This document shows, in pieces, positions 44,415 to 52,867 of a stretch of DNA of 64,000 nucleotides. Numbering within the stretch: position 1 is the first letter of the stretch; the number at the start of each line of letters is the position of its first letter. Origin of the DNA: Paucilactobacillus wasatchensis (GTDB lineage: Bacteria; Bacillota; Bacilli; Lactobacillales; Lactobacillaceae). Position numbers and translations under genes: made by a program. The stretch spans positions 1 through 64,000 of the forward strand of contig NZ_AWTT01000001.1 of assembly GCF_000876205.1 (NCBI RefSeq), read 5' to 3'. The notes below the pieces were generated by a model. The model was not told the origin of the DNA and made no database searches. It was given only the letters and a program-made list of their open reading frames with translations.

Positions 44415-44431
44415 ACATGGAAAAAGTGAAA

Positions 44432-44824
44432 CTATTCAATCACTTTAACATTAGCGCCTTGTGCTTGGATATAGTTGGTAATAACATCGTGCCAATTGAA
44501 CTTGCTGCTAGCTGAAAAGCTATCATGAGCTGCACGTGCACTAGCAACTTGTGAATAAGTATATTCTTCAGCAATCTTGCGCCAAGTAATCTTGTTGGTA
44601 GCAGATTTCTTGCTGCTAGTTAATTGAGCATTAGCAACTGGTGTGTCAATCATTTGAGCAGCAGCATAGTTAGCTCTGAACTGCTTCCAAGTAAACTTGC
44701 TGGTCGTTGCTTGACTTGTTGTATTTTGTGCACTGGTTGACGATGCATTAGCTTGTCCCACAAAACCTAATAAACCAAAACCAAGTACCAAAACTACTAA
44801 CAAACTTTTCTTCAAATTCTTCAT
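44432..44824 (-). CDS. Small secreted protein with three W-Y-AQ repeats
   Basis: A 130-residue protein with a Sec signal peptide (MKNLKKSLLVVLVLGFGLLGFVGQANA, cleavage after ANA). The mature part carries three related segments: SKFTWKQFRANYAAAQ (about 43-58), NKITWRKIAEEYTYSQ (about 77-92) and SKFNWHDVITNYIQAQ (about 107-122), each with K-x-x-W and Y near the end. No cell-wall anchor is seen. I recognise no named family. It is probably released or loosely surface-bound. Confidence 0.75.
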   Translation of the reverse strand: MKNLKKSLLVVLVLGFGLLGFVGQANASSTSAQNTTSQATTSKFTWKQFRANYAAAQMIDTPVANAQLTSSKKSATNKITWRKIAEEYTYSQVASARAAHDSFSASSKFNWHDVITNYIQAQGANVKVIE

Positions 44825-45417
44825 TTTTCCGATCTCCTTATCTTCTAATCAATTTGCTATCGACCTAAACCGAAAATTAACGTCACTATGGTAACTTTTA
44901 ATTATGATTCCCAGTCACAGTTAAAAAACGAAATTAACGATTTAAAGCATCCGCTCTTACAAGGAGATACTATAGCACCAAACAAGCCTCTTGTATACTA
45001 GTTAAACTCACTTTTTTTGGCTAGTTCAATAGGTATTTTGTTATGAAAGCCTTTTACAATCCATGGTTGCAGGACCACCTTTGTTAAACTAATGGAAATT
45101 ATTATTAATTTCACAAGGAACAACAAATAAGTGTAACCGTTTCCTTATCATGGAAACCGTTTTCGTAATGAAAACTTGTCAATTCAGTGATTGTCTCAAT
45201 TGTCATTTTTAAGTTTTCAATTTAAAACAGCACATCTTGTATCTTTTAAACTGATATACAAGTTATATCGATCTAGACATCTTTTGCGCCAAAAATGATA
45301 AAATGATTAAAATTTAATTAGAAAACACGTTGACAAGTCCATGTCAGATCACTAACATTTACTATATGTTCCGCAATTATGCTAGTTTTAAAAATAAGAA
45401 AAGCGTGGTGGTTGTAA
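44825..45417. other. Long intergenic region with two cre-like sites
   Basis: About 590 bases between divergent genes with no coding potential I trust. Two cre-like sites lie 20 bases apart: TGTAACCGTTTCCT (45132-45145) and GGAAACCGTTTTCG (45152-45165), each 12 of 14. They probably control the Ldh2-type dehydrogenase some 260 bases downstream or a promoter nearer by. The rest is AT-rich. Confidence 0.5.
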
Positions 45418-46506
45418 ATGATAAAACGATACGACAGCGACAAAATGAAACAACTAGTGTTCAATATTTATCAGGCATACGGGTTCTCAGACGATGAAAG
45501 CGAAAAGGTAGCCCATACCTTGATTTACACCGATCTGCACGGCATCGAATCTCATGGTGTCCAACGCATGGTTATGTATGATCACTTCATTCAAAATGGT
45601 AAAATCCGCGTTAAGAGTCAACCTGAGATCGTCAAACAAACAGATGTTAGTGCCGTGGTTGATGCCCATTTTGGATTAGGCCAACTAAATGGCATTTACA
45701 GCATGGAGGTTGCTATCAAAAAAGCCAAAGAACATGGTGTTGGCATTGTTACTACCAGACACTCTGGTCATTATGGCATTGCCGGTTACTATGCCAACAT
45801 GGCAGCTGAACAAGGCTTAATTGGAATGTCTTCAACTAATTCACGACCGGCAATGTTACCAACTCATGCTACTAAGGCGTTCGTCGGTACCAATCCAATT
45901 GCTTTTGCCATGCCAGCTAAACCACATACTTTCATTTTCGATGCCGCTACTAGCACTGTGCCACAAGGTAAAATCGAAGTTTATCGCAAATTGGAAAAAG
46001 ATTTACCCGCTTTGTGGGTGGCAAAAAATGGTGACGAACCGGTTTACGACCACAACGATACTCACGACTTAGATTTACTTCGCGATCCGGAAGCGAACGT
46101 TGGTTTAGCCCCCCTTGGCGGCGTTTCGGAAGCAACTGGGAGTCACAAAGGATTTGGTCTCGGAATTATCGTTGAAGTATTTACGTCCATTCTTTCAATG
46201 GGCAATACTTCCACGGAAATTTCACCAGCAGATTTACAGGTTGGACCCAGTCAAAGTTTCATTGCCATTGATCCAGCTATTTTTGGTGATAAAGATCAGA
46301 TTGTTAATCGCTTTTCAGAGTATTTACAAAACATCCGCGAACTACCTGCTATTCCTGGCAAAACAATTTACGTTCATGGCGATAAGGAAGCTATTGCATA
46401 CGCTGACCGAAAGAAAAATGGCATTGAAATTGATGACCATACACTTGAGGAAATTATGACAATCGCTCAGCGGTTGGGCGTGGATTATAAACCATTTATT
46501 GGATGA
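45418..46506 (+). CDS. Malate/L-lactate (Ldh2-type) dehydrogenase
   Basis: A 362-residue NAD(P)-dependent 2-hydroxyacid dehydrogenase of the Ldh2/YlbC/ureidoglycolate family. It has DLHGIESHGVQRM (substrate loop and catalytic His), HSGHYGIAGYYANMA, and GSHKGFGLGIIVEVFTSIL. The exact substrate (malate, lactate, ureidoglycolate or another) cannot be set from sequence. GGTGG lies ahead of the ATG. Paired cre-like sites upstream suggest catabolite control. Confidence 0.9.
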   Translation: MIKRYDSDKMKQLVFNIYQAYGFSDDESEKVAHTLIYTDLHGIESHGVQRMVMYDHFIQNGKIRVKSQPEIVKQTDVSAVVDAHFGLGQLNGIYSMEVAIKKAKEHGVGIVTTRHSGHYGIAGYYANMAAEQGLIGMSSTNSRPAMLPTHATKAFVGTNPIAFAMPAKPHTFIFDAATSTVPQGKIEVYRKLEKDLPALWVAKNGDEPVYDHNDTHDLDLLRDPEANVGLAPLGGVSEATGSHKGFGLGIIVEVFTSILSMGNTSTEISPADLQVGPSQSFIAIDPAIFGDKDQIVNRFSEYLQNIRELPAIPGKTIYVHGDKEAIAYADRKKNGIEIDDHTLEEIMTIAQRLGVDYKPFIG

Positions 46507-46558
46507 GTAGGATACATAGTTTGAGAGTAAAATTGCGTTTATATAATTTATGTTGATT

Positions 46559-46685
46559 AAACACGTTCACTGCCGCAAATGGCTCATGCATAAAGTAAAG
46601 AATCCTTAGATGAACTCATACTTTTGAGTTCATCTAAGGATTTTTACTTATGCCACGGAGTCAAATCGTAGCTGTTCAACGCTCT
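46559..46685 (-). repeat. Hairpin element M (degenerate single copy)
   Basis: AAACACG (46559) to GCTCT (46685). AAAC arm CGTTCACTGCCGC, AAATGGCTCATGCATAAAGTAAA. Opposite arm reversed CGTTGAACAGC, extra TACG, ATTTGACTCCGTGGCATAAGTAAA. The inner stem AATCCTTAGATGAACTCA...TGAGTTCATCTAAGGATT is perfect and would terminate transcription both ways. The flank TTTATGTTGATTAAAC is shared with element I, and the AGAG end overlaps the galM TAG, so membership is likely despite the erosion. Confidence 0.65.
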
Positions 46686-47688
46686 ATTTTTCGAAGTACC
46701 GATATCTAATCGTGTACTGCTTAGGCTTATCTGGCTTCAAAGTGATATCACCGAAGCCCTCATGGTTAATTGCATCTGGCAACGTTTGGGCCTCTGTCGC
46801 CACTGCATTGTATAGCTTTGAATCATCTAATGGGTTAGCCGTAAAGACCACTAATCCATTGCGATCGGAATAAATTGCTACATGGCGATTACTATTGGCA
46901 TCACTCAAAACTGCAATTGGTTGGTCTGCACTTGGCGTTACTTCAAATGCATCATCAATTTCTATCTTGCCAGTTTGTTTCTTAATGGCCGTCAATGCCT
47001 CTGTCACTGAAGTAGTCTTGGTGAAATCGTAGCCTGTATTAGCAATGGCATTGAACTTGCCTGTTGGCAATTTGCGATCGTCTAATTCAAGCATCCTATC
47101 ACTGTTAATCTGCAACTGTAAGCTGGTAATATCTTTTTGGCCGTCTGTAATATTAAAATAGGCGTGATTAGTTGGATTGAATAACGTTGTGGCCGTGGTA
47201 GCGGCATCAAACGTGATTGCTACTTCATTATCATCGTTGAATGTGAACGTAATCGTGGCATCTAGGTCACCAGGAAAGTGGTCCTCTGTGCTAGGAATAT
47301 GCCGTGAGAAAACAACGCTCGCCTCATGTTCTCGCACTTGTGTCTTAGCATCCCAAATTAATTCTGGAAAACCATGTGGGCCACCGTGTAGCGTATTACC
47401 ACTTTCATTTGCGTCAAAATGAAATTCTTTTCCATCAATTGTGGCTGTCGCATCTGAGATCCGGCCAGCAACCCGACCAACTGATTTACAAAGGCAGTAA
47501 TTGGCGGGTCCAGCATACCGTGCCACATCATCAAAATACACAATCAGTGGCTTACCATTGACCACAAACCCCTGCCAAGTAGCACCGAGTGTGATTACCC
47601 GAATAAAACTACCAGCTTGATTTGTCACCGTGTACCGTTCAATATCTGTTCCGTCTAATTGTCCAAAAATATCTTTTGTAATTTGCAT
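46684..47688 (-). CDS. galM: Aldose 1-epimerase
   Basis: A 334-residue mutarotase acting on galactose and other aldoses. It has SGNTLHGGPHGF (His), FNPTNHAYFNI (catalytic His) and KIEIDDAFEV near the C-terminus. GGAGG precedes the ATG and a cre-like site sits directly upstream. The sugar porter gene 1 kb away and lacLM at 12 kb fit galactose use, but no gal operon is present here. Confidence 0.92.
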   Translation of the reverse strand: MQITKDIFGQLDGTDIERYTVTNQAGSFIRVITLGATWQGFVVNGKPLIVYFDDVARYAGPANYCLCKSVGRVAGRISDATATIDGKEFHFDANESGNTLHGGPHGFPELIWDAKTQVREHEASVVFSRHIPSTEDHFPGDLDATITFTFNDDNEVAITFDAATTATTLFNPTNHAYFNITDGQKDITSLQLQINSDRMLELDDRKLPTGKFNAIANTGYDFTKTTSVTEALTAIKKQTGKIEIDDAFEVTPSADQPIAVLSDANSNRHVAIYSDRNGLVVFTANPLDDSKLYNAVATEAQTLPDAINHEGFGDITLKPDKPKQYTIRYRYFEK

Positions 47689-47702
47689 AAATATCCTCCT
47701 AT

Positions 47703-47716
47703 TGGAAACGCTTAAT
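47703..47716 (-). promoter_or_regulatory. cre-like site upstream of galM
   Basis: TGGAAACGCTTAAT matches 12 of 14 cre positions and lies 15-28 bases before the galM start, a position suited to blocking transcription. Confidence 0.5.
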
Positions 47717-47797
47717 TAATAATATTATACGCCTTTGAAATCAAAACGGCGGCTTAACTTGGTGACTAAATTTGCGGGCATTCAGCAGTACAATCAA

Positions 47798-48616
47798 TCA
47801 GTCCTGATTATAATAAACGTAATTTTTGGCATTGCGTAAAATGTCATCCGAAACGTCGGCACCCTTCCTCAAATCGGAGTAACTAATTGAACCACCAAAC
47901 ATTTCTTTGGCTTTATCCGGTCCCTCCAAATTAGGATCCGCATAGATTGTTACACCAGTGCCATCATTATAAAACATCATCCCCGGGGCTTGTTGCTTCA
48001 ATTGATCATCAGTCCCGTCAAACATATAGTAAGTTGTGCTCTTTGGATCCTCATCAGTTGCCGTTTTATCCTCGACCATAATCATAAACTGGCGATTCTT
48101 CCCCTTAGCGATCATCGCTTTCCATTGATCTGATAAACCAGCTGGGTCGCTGTGATACTTTTCGTACACGTAATCATATGTTAGCAATGCCAATTGTTCG
48201 GTAGACAAATCTGAATTATTGATGCTGGCTTCACTATCCTGTGTTGCACTACTACTTGTACTAGAGGTAGCACTACTACTTGATGCTTGTGAGCTTTGTG
48301 ATTGAGATGCTGCTTCACTATTAGTTGTGTCACTATTGTGCTTTATCAATGCTGCAGCGCCACCAATTAACACTACCACCACAATCACTACAATGAGCCA
48401 TATTTTCCCCCGCCCACGTTTCGGTTTTTTCGGTGCACCATTTCTTTGTGCTTGCTCAGCTGAGTCACCGCTATTGGATGCGTTTGTTGCTGTTTGAGGC
48501 TTTTGTGCCAAATATTTTTTGATATTAAAACCACAATTTGGACAGAAATCATCGCCATCAGACAATGGTTCGCCGCAGTTTGGACAAAATTTAAGTTGGC
48601 TCTCCTTCTCCGCCAT
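47798..48616 (-). CDS. Zinc-ribbon single-pass membrane protein
   Basis: A 272-residue protein. It has an N-terminal double zinc knuckle (FCPNCGEPLSDGDDFCPNCGF, about 11-31), a Lys/Arg-rich stretch, one TM (IWLIVVIVVVVLIGGAAALI, about 82-101), a Ser-rich linker of about 45 residues, and a C-terminal extracytoplasmic domain (LTYDYVYEKYHSDPAGLSDQWKAMI...). ATG 48616 has GGGGGGA upstream. Proteins of this layout are common in lactobacilli; function unknown. Confidence 0.8.
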   Translation of the reverse strand: MAEKESQLKFCPNCGEPLSDGDDFCPNCGFNIKKYLAQKPQTATNASNSGDSAEQAQRNGAPKKPKRGRGKIWLIVVIVVVVLIGGAAALIKHNSDTTNSEAASQSQSSQASSSSATSSTSSSATQDSEASINNSDLSTEQLALLTYDYVYEKYHSDPAGLSDQWKAMIAKGKNRQFMIMVEDKTATDEDPKSTTYYMFDGTDDQLKQQAPGMMFYNDGTGVTIYADPNLEGPDKAKEMFGGSISYSDLRKGADVSDDILRNAKNYVYYNQD

Positions 48617-48705
48617 AATAAATCCCCCCTGATAAAAACTTACGCTTCCTAATATATCACAACCGATCAGCAATAATGCTGGTTAGATATTTTTTTAATT
48701 AGTAA

Positions 48706-48756
48706 AAGCCTTCTTTGCTTGAATTGCCACAAATGCAGTTCATTCAAAGAAGGCTT
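48706..48756 (-). terminator. Sugar porter terminator
   Basis: AAGCCTTCTTTG...CAAAGAAGGCTT hairpin just beyond the porter stop, T-rich on the minus strand (TTACTAATTAAAAAAA region beyond). Confidence 0.65.
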
Positions 48757-48760
48757 AATT

Positions 48761-50143
48761 TTAATTATCTGTAGTTTTAGCAGCTGCTTTACGACGCATT
48801 TCCATTTCAATTTCTTCCAATGATTTACCCCGCGTTTCGGGAACCATATAAATAACGAAAAAGATTGAAACGACCGCAAAGAATGTAAAGACAGCAAACG
48901 GACCGCCAACATTATTATGGAATGTTGTTAATAGCACTAAGAAAAATTGGGACACAATGAAATTGCCAATCCAGTTAGCAGCTGAACCGATCGAATTACC
49001 GACACCACGAACATTCAATGGGAAAATTTCACCAATCATTAACCAACAAATTGGTCCCCACGAAACCGCAAAGCCAAAAATATAAATGGCAATTAAAATC
49101 ATTGTTGGCACTGCTGCGGCTTTGACACTTATCGTGAAGTTTAGAATCGATAACACACCGATAGAAACGGCCATCACGATTGAACCAAAGAGTAAAATTG
49201 TGCGACGATTGAACTTATCCATGATGTTGTAAGCCAGCACCGTGCAGACAAAGTTCACCACACCAATACCAACAGAAATCCAGATAGCAGTTCCTTCAGC
49301 AAAACCAAACCCCTTAATAAATACTTGTGGCAAGAAATAAATTACAGAATTAATACCAACAAGTTGCTGCAATAACATCAAGCCAATTGCGACAATGACG
49401 GCAGGACGGGCAAAAGTAAATAATTCCTTTAAGCCGCCCTTCGGTTGATTGGCAACTTCTTGAATATCAGCTAACTCCTTGTCTGGATCTTCATTTGTAT
49501 TAGCACGTAAGCCGTGCAACACATTTCCAGCTTCATCAACTTTGCCCTTTTCAACTAAGAATCGTGGTGATTCTGGCAAAATAAGTGAGCCAACAAAGAG
49601 GATGGCAGCAGGAATCAGTGCTGAACCAAGCATCCAGCGCCAATCACGCATTCCCAGCAGGTTGTGGTGCAAGAAACCTAAATTAGAAACGTAAGCTAAC
49701 AAAATACCCAGTGTAATCATTAATTGAAACATTGTTCCAAGTGAACCACGGTGCGGTGCATCGGCTAATTCTGCTAAGTAAGCAGGAGTTAGCGCTGAAG
49801 CAGACCCAACTGCGAAACCCAGGATGATCCGGGCAGTAATCATGGAGCCAAAGCCCACTGCAGTCATTGAAAGTCCGGAACCTAGTAAGAATAAAATAGA
49901 AGCAACCAACAATAACTTTTTACGGCCAAATCGATCTGACAAACTCCCGATCGATAGCGCCCCAATGGAGGAGCCGATTAACACTGATGAAGTAATAAAG
50001 CCAGTTTGTTCAATATTCAGGCTAAAATCTGTTTCGATCAGTGAAGATGCGCCTGAAATAATACCAGTATCAAAACCAAATAATAGGCCACCAAGTGCCC
50101 CGAAAACAAAAATAAAGAAGGTGCTTAAATGTCGCGTTTTCAT
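48761..50143 (-). CDS. Sugar porter (MFS, sugar:H+ symporter)
   Basis: A 460-residue 12-TM transporter of the sugar porter family (XylE/GalP/AraE type). It has GGLLFGFDTGIISGA, GSLSDRFGRKKLLL, RIILGFAVGSASALTPAYLAELA, PESPRFLVEKGK, QQLVGINSVIYF and PETRGKSLEEIE. ATG 50143 has AGGAGAG upstream. The sugar is not fixed by sequence; galactose, xylose or arabinose are all possible. galM nearby slightly favours galactose. Confidence 0.92.
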   Translation of the reverse strand: MKTRHLSTFFIFVFGALGGLLFGFDTGIISGASSLIETDFSLNIEQTGFITSSVLIGSSIGALSIGSLSDRFGRKKLLLVASILFLLGSGLSMTAVGFGSMITARIILGFAVGSASALTPAYLAELADAPHRGSLGTMFQLMITLGILLAYVSNLGFLHHNLLGMRDWRWMLGSALIPAAILFVGSLILPESPRFLVEKGKVDEAGNVLHGLRANTNEDPDKELADIQEVANQPKGGLKELFTFARPAVIVAIGLMLLQQLVGINSVIYFLPQVFIKGFGFAEGTAIWISVGIGVVNFVCTVLAYNIMDKFNRRTILLFGSIVMAVSIGVLSILNFTISVKAAAVPTMILIAIYIFGFAVSWGPICWLMIGEIFPLNVRGVGNSIGSAANWIGNFIVSQFFLVLLTTFHNNVGGPFAVFTFFAVVSIFFVIYMVPETRGKSLEEIEMEMRRKAAAKTTDN

Positions 50144-50447
50144 GCCAATCTCTCCTAACAAAAAACAAGTAAATTTTTACAATGTCATAATTGTAACCCT
50201 TTACATTATAGATGCAACCCCTTTTATCACATGCACCTTGTCCTGGTATGGACCAATTGCCTGCTATCCCTGGACTAGCCCATTTCAACCGGTGCAAAAA
50301 ATTTTTTAGCATATTTGCATCAATACTTCCTAGCTATTAAATACGCACAAAACTCAAATTAGCACGTTATTATTCAACAAACCTGAAATTTTCTTCCATT
50401 TATGGTTAAATGATTATCGGACTGTTTTTACCAGAGAGGATTTTTTT
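50144..50447. other. Divergent intergenic region
   Basis: About 300 bases between divergent genes. CATGCACCTTGTCC and neighbouring GC-richer patches (50220-50300) stand out, but I see no gene, repeat or clear operator. GAGAGGA precedes the ClC start. Confidence 0.4.
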
Positions 50448-51666
50448 ATGTTTAAGCATTTATTTTTATTTACGTATGGATTAATACTCAGTGCTGTTTG
50501 TGGCACTTTAGTAGGACTCTTCTATATATTGCAGGGGCAATTAATTGAACTTATTTGGCGAGATTCTTACTTTCAGCCGCTTCGCAACGCTGTAATCATG
50601 ATTGCAGTTGCGCTCGTTATCCTGATTACTCGCCGCTGGTTTGGTCAATTACCCAAAAACTTCAGTAACATCATGGTTGAAATTCGCCGTACTGGTACAG
50701 CTAATTATCGCTACGTTTTGTTGCAAATGATTATTCGCCATCATTCTGGTTAGTGGTACCAGCCTGGGACCAGAGGCCACCCTGGTTAGTTCCACCGTTT
50801 TATATTGGGTGTGGTTGAATGACAAGCTGCGATATCTCACAGTTAACTTTAACGTGTTTATGCAATAATCATTGTTAAAGCGAGTCATTATTTTATTGAC
50901 ACCGCACCACTACTTACAACCTCGCACAAACGAACACCACCAACTAATCAGCAAGCCGCTGACAATCACTTATCTAGCCAATGGCATTCTGTGGTTGGCA
51001 ATCGTTTTTATCGTGTTTCATGAACCATCCTTGATTATTCGCCTGGGCACCTCCTACTGGCACTTTCAGGCATTAAACTGGTTCATTCCACTCCTAATTG
51101 GTAGCTATTTGCTGGGCCATATTTATCTGAAAATGATGATTCAACTGCGGCACGTGATTCAGGGACGTTTGTTTCACGAATTCAGTCTCGTTATTTTTGG
51201 CGGCCTGATGATTTACCTCGTCAGTTTATGGGCTCCCGATCTATTGTTTTCTGGCCAACACAATTTCCATTTATTCACTGCCGCCTGGCAACACCAATCC
51301 TTTTGGTATTTAGCGATAATGTCGTTTGGCAAACTAATCTTATTAACCATTTGCCTGAATACCGGCTGGATTGGTGGCGATATCTTTCCTGTGTTATTTG
51401 CATCCACGGCGCAGGGCTTGGCCATCAGCAATCTCATCCCCGGACTGGATCATTTATACGTCGCTGTTGTCGTTGCAACTGGTCTTAGCTCGGCCATTTT
51501 GGAAGCACCGCTGCTGGTTGGTTGTTTGATGGGCATTATGTTTGCCCCCGTCAATTTGATTGCGGTAGTAGCAGTTGCGACCATTATGTTAATGGAAGTT
51601 CGCGCCGTTGAAAAACGGCATACCACTTATATTCCGACTGTGTTCGATCAAATGGAACAGCAATAA
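50448..51666 (+). pseudogene. Broken voltage-gated chloride channel (ClC/EriC-like) gene
   Basis: Three segments together make one ClC protein. 50448-50750 is the N-terminal TM region (LPKNFSNIMVEIRRTGTANYRYVLLQMI). A single extra C near 50736 shifts the frame. The next frame gives AIILVSGTSLGPEATLVSSTV, the ClC signature (GSxLGPEA), until an in-frame TAA at 50866-50868. The same frame then continues from a TTG at 50872 to 51666 with WIGGDIFPVLFASTAQG and VVVATGLSSAILEAPL. Two independent lesions indicate a pseudogene. Confidence 0.88.
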
Positions 51667-51678
51667 CTTTCGATTAAT

Positions 51679-51715
51679 AAAAACGAGATTTGAAAAAATT
51701 CAAATCTCGTTTTTA
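51679..51715 (+). terminator. Terminator after the ClC pseudogene
   Basis: AAAAACGAGATTTGAA-AAAA-TTCAAATCTCGTTTTTATT perfect hairpin with T-tail. Confidence 0.85.
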
Positions 51716-51814
51716 TTATAAAGATTTCAAAAAAACACGTAAAGCATAGCTATACAAGCAACTATAGTTCATTAAATTTCAATTTTAATTAGATTCAATT
51801 TATAAGATAAAAAA

Positions 51815-51897
51815 ACAACGTTGTATTTTATTTAAATACATAGTTGTTTTATTTAATACAACGTTGTATACTATATTTTGTAATGAAAACGCTTTAT
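51815..51897 (+). promoter_or_regulatory. Promoter, GntR operators and cre site of the nucleoside hydrolase operon
   Basis: Two palindromes share ACAACGTTGT: 51815-51824 and ATACAACGTTGTAT at 51856-51869. A half-like site AATACATAGTTGTTTT lies between. -35 TTGTTT (51844-51849) and -10 TATACT (51867-51872) are 17 bases apart, so the second palindrome covers the core promoter. TGAAAACGCTTTAT (51884-51897) is a 12/14 cre match next to the ribosome site. The GntR protein encoded at the operon's end is the likely repressor. Confidence 0.72.
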
Positions 51898-51918
51898 TTA
51901 AAGGAGAGATATATTCAT

Positions 51919-52848
51919 ATGAATGCAGTAAGTAAAAGACCAGTAATTATTAGTACAGATCCAGGTATAGATGATGCGGTTGCTATAGCAATAGCCACTT
52001 CAAGTGAGAAATTAGATGTGAAGCTTATTTGTCCAATTGCTGGAAATGTTAGCTTGGAAAAAACGACATTGAATACACAGAAAATTTTAACTTTTTTTGG
52101 TAAGTCTATTCCGATTGTCCCAGGAAGTGTAAAACCATTGCTTCGGCCTTTGCACGATGCCAGCGGTGTACACGGCAAAACGGGTATGGATGGATATCCA
52201 TTTCCTGAACCAAGCTTATTTCCCGAGAACAACATTACAGCAGCTCAATCCATGCATAAAGTCGTAACCGAAAGCAATGAAAAAACAACAATTATTGGAA
52301 TCGGGCCACTGACCGACATTGCTCTGTTCATTCATCAATATCCCAATGATCTTGATAAAATAGAAAATTTGGTCTTGATGGGAGGAAGCCTAGGACGCGG
52401 AAATTTTGGAGTATTATCAGAATTCAATTTTGGTAATGACCCAGAAGCTGCAAAAATGGTTTTCCAAAGTGGCTTAAAGATTAAAGTTGCTCCCATGGAG
52501 GTTGGCCGACAAGCAAAAATCATGCCAACAACTTCTGAGAAAATTAAATCCTTCGGTAAAGTTGGTGATATGTTTTACCAGTTATTCTCTAAATATCGAG
52601 GTGGCAGTTTCAAAATTGGATTAAACATGTATGATGCTTTAGCTGTTGCTTTAATTTTGGCACCAGAAATATTTGATATAACTGACACACACATTTCAAT
52701 TGAAACTCAAGGTACATTAACTTCTGGCGCTTCATTAATTGATTTAAAAGGGTACCTGAATCAAGCTGATAATGCAAAAGTCGCAATCAGCGTCGATACA
52801 AAAGCTTTCGAAGCCTGGTTTGTAGATGCAATTAAAAAGACAATTTAA
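51919..52848 (+). CDS. Nucleoside hydrolase (IunH/RihC family)
   Basis: A 309-residue Ca-dependent hydrolase: ISTDPGIDDAVAIAIA (DPGxDD site), VHGKTGMDGYP, GIGPLTDIALFI, VLMGGSLGRGNF, FNFGNDPEAAKMVF. ATG 51919 has AAAGGAGAG upstream; an open frame begins earlier but crosses the promoter. It is more AT-rich than genes around it. It heads an operon with a DcuC-like transporter, a GNAT protein and a GntR regulator. Confidence 0.9.
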   Translation: MNAVSKRPVIISTDPGIDDAVAIAIATSSEKLDVKLICPIAGNVSLEKTTLNTQKILTFFGKSIPIVPGSVKPLLRPLHDASGVHGKTGMDGYPFPEPSLFPENNITAAQSMHKVVTESNEKTTIIGIGPLTDIALFIHQYPNDLDKIENLVLMGGSLGRGNFGVLSEFNFGNDPEAAKMVFQSGLKIKVAPMEVGRQAKIMPTTSEKIKSFGKVGDMFYQLFSKYRGGSFKIGLNMYDALAVALILAPEIFDITDTHISIETQGTLTSGASLIDLKGYLNQADNAKVAISVDTKAFEAWFVDAIKKTI

Positions 52849-52867
52849 TAACTGGAGGATTTAGAAA

